A DNA stretch of 5,043 bases from Actinomycetota bacterium (GTDB lineage Bacteria > Actinomycetota > Acidimicrobiia > Spongiisociales > UBA11373), in assembly GCA_030688105.1 (NCBI GenBank), contig JAUYIV010000152.1, positions 1 to 5,043 of the forward strand, in the 5' to 3' direction. Position numbers and translations under genes: made by a program. Shown piece by piece: positions 4,669 to 5,043 of this stretch (positions are counted from its first letter, which is position 1; every line of letters begins with the position of its first letter). The notes below the pieces were generated by a model. It was not told where the DNA came from. It saw only the letters and a program-made list of their open reading frames with translations, and searched no databases.

Positions 4669-5043
4669 TTGTTCGTCACCTTTGTCATCGGGCTGCGGGA
4701 GGGACTCGAGGCGGCGCTCATCGTCGGGATCATCGCCGGCTTCGTCGTGGTCCGGGGCGATCGAAGGGCATTACGACAGGTGTTCCTCGGCGTGGCGGCC
4801 GCGGTGCTGTTGAGCCTCGCTCTTGCACTCACGCTCCTGGCGATCAACCGCAGCCTTCCGTTTCGACAGCGGGAGATGATGGAGGGCGTGCTGGCGCTGG
4901 TGGCCGCCGCCGGGGTCGCATACATGATCGTCTGGATGCGCCGGAATGGGCGCCTTCTGCGATCCAACCTCGAGCTCCGGACCGCATCCGCCCTGGCGAA
5001 GTCGTCGGTGGTCGCTCTCGTCGTGATGGCATTTCTGGCGGTG
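4669..5043 (+). CDS. FTR1/EfeU-family iron permease, 5' part
   Basis: Members of this family are polytopic inner-membrane permeases moving iron, with REGLE motifs as the conserved iron-binding elements. In the EfeUOB system they work with a periplasmic EfeO and the peroxidase EfeB. The first 125 codons are present and the frame is open to the window edge. The N-terminus M-F-V-T-F-V-I-G-L-R-E-G-L-E aligns closely with E. coli EfeU as I remember it. REGLE is at 10-14, within the first membrane segment (about 3-28). Further segments lie at about 37-59 and 72-91, and a fourth begins near 112. By comparison with EfeU the second REGLE should fall just beyond the edge. TTG 4669 is chosen because of the Shine-Dalgarno and the N-terminal match. 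EfeU could be the right name, but the following genes are not visible, so no symbol is given. Confidence 0.88.
   Translation, partial: MFVTFVIGLREGLEAALIVGIIAGFVVVRGDRRALRQVFLGVAAAVLLSLALALTLLAINRSLPFRQREMMEGVLALVAAAGVAYMIVWMRRNGRLLRSNLELRTASALAKSSVVALVVMAFLAV

Overview
The window reads as a piece of a high-GC bacterial chromosome, most likely an actinobacterium (Actinomycetota), perhaps an uncultured lineage. The evidence is strong G/C bias at third codon positions, a short-form adenylate kinase of 183 residues without the zinc-type LID insertion (as in mycobacteria), GTG and TTG starts next to ATG, and proteins of actinobacterial character. The lineage below phylum is a guess from style, not from a search.

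Layout, all on the + strand: a heptamer-based inverted repeat (1-73) and short leader; secY (121-1431), the SecYEG channel; an unusual repeat-rich insert of about 139 bp at the secY/adk junction; adk (1561-2112), adenylate kinase; map (2109-2855), type I methionine aminopeptidase, overlapping adk by 4 bases; a DUF4173-type polytopic membrane protein (2893-4389); a roughly 280-base stretch with no convincing gene but several palindromes (4390-4668); and the 5' end of an FTR1/EfeU-family iron permease (4669 to the window edge).

secY-adk-map is the classic distal part of the spc ribosomal-protein operon, coupling protein export, nucleotide balance and N-terminal methionine removal to ribosome synthesis. 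The genes that usually follow (infA, rpmJ, rpsM and so on) are absent from the 2.2 kb after map; the two membrane genes there are not part of that operon.

The most striking signal is at the secY/adk junction. secY ends in an ATGA overlap preceded by a good Shine-Dalgarno (GAGGGG, 8-nt spacing), exactly the arrangement of the adk/map junction (GAGGTG, 8-nt spacing, GTGA). But adk does not begin there: its P-loop reading frame starts 133 bases later, after a segment built of heptanucleotide tandem repeats. The segment is flanked by a 5-bp direct repeat, GAGGC. Removing one copy plus the interior (139 bases) restores an adk that starts in frame as M-R-L-L-I-L-G-P-P-G at the old ATGA. This looks like the scar of a small repeat-element insertion into an essential operon with function preserved. 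Another heptamer array, forming a 32-nt-arm inverted repeat and a textbook G-quadruplex motif, lies just upstream of secY. Three unrelated sequences sharing a 7-bp period within 1.6 kb suggest a heptamer-repeat system. Upstream of the iron permease there is a perfect 16-bp palindrome (candidate operator) and a sequence resembling half of a DtxR/IdeR iron box.
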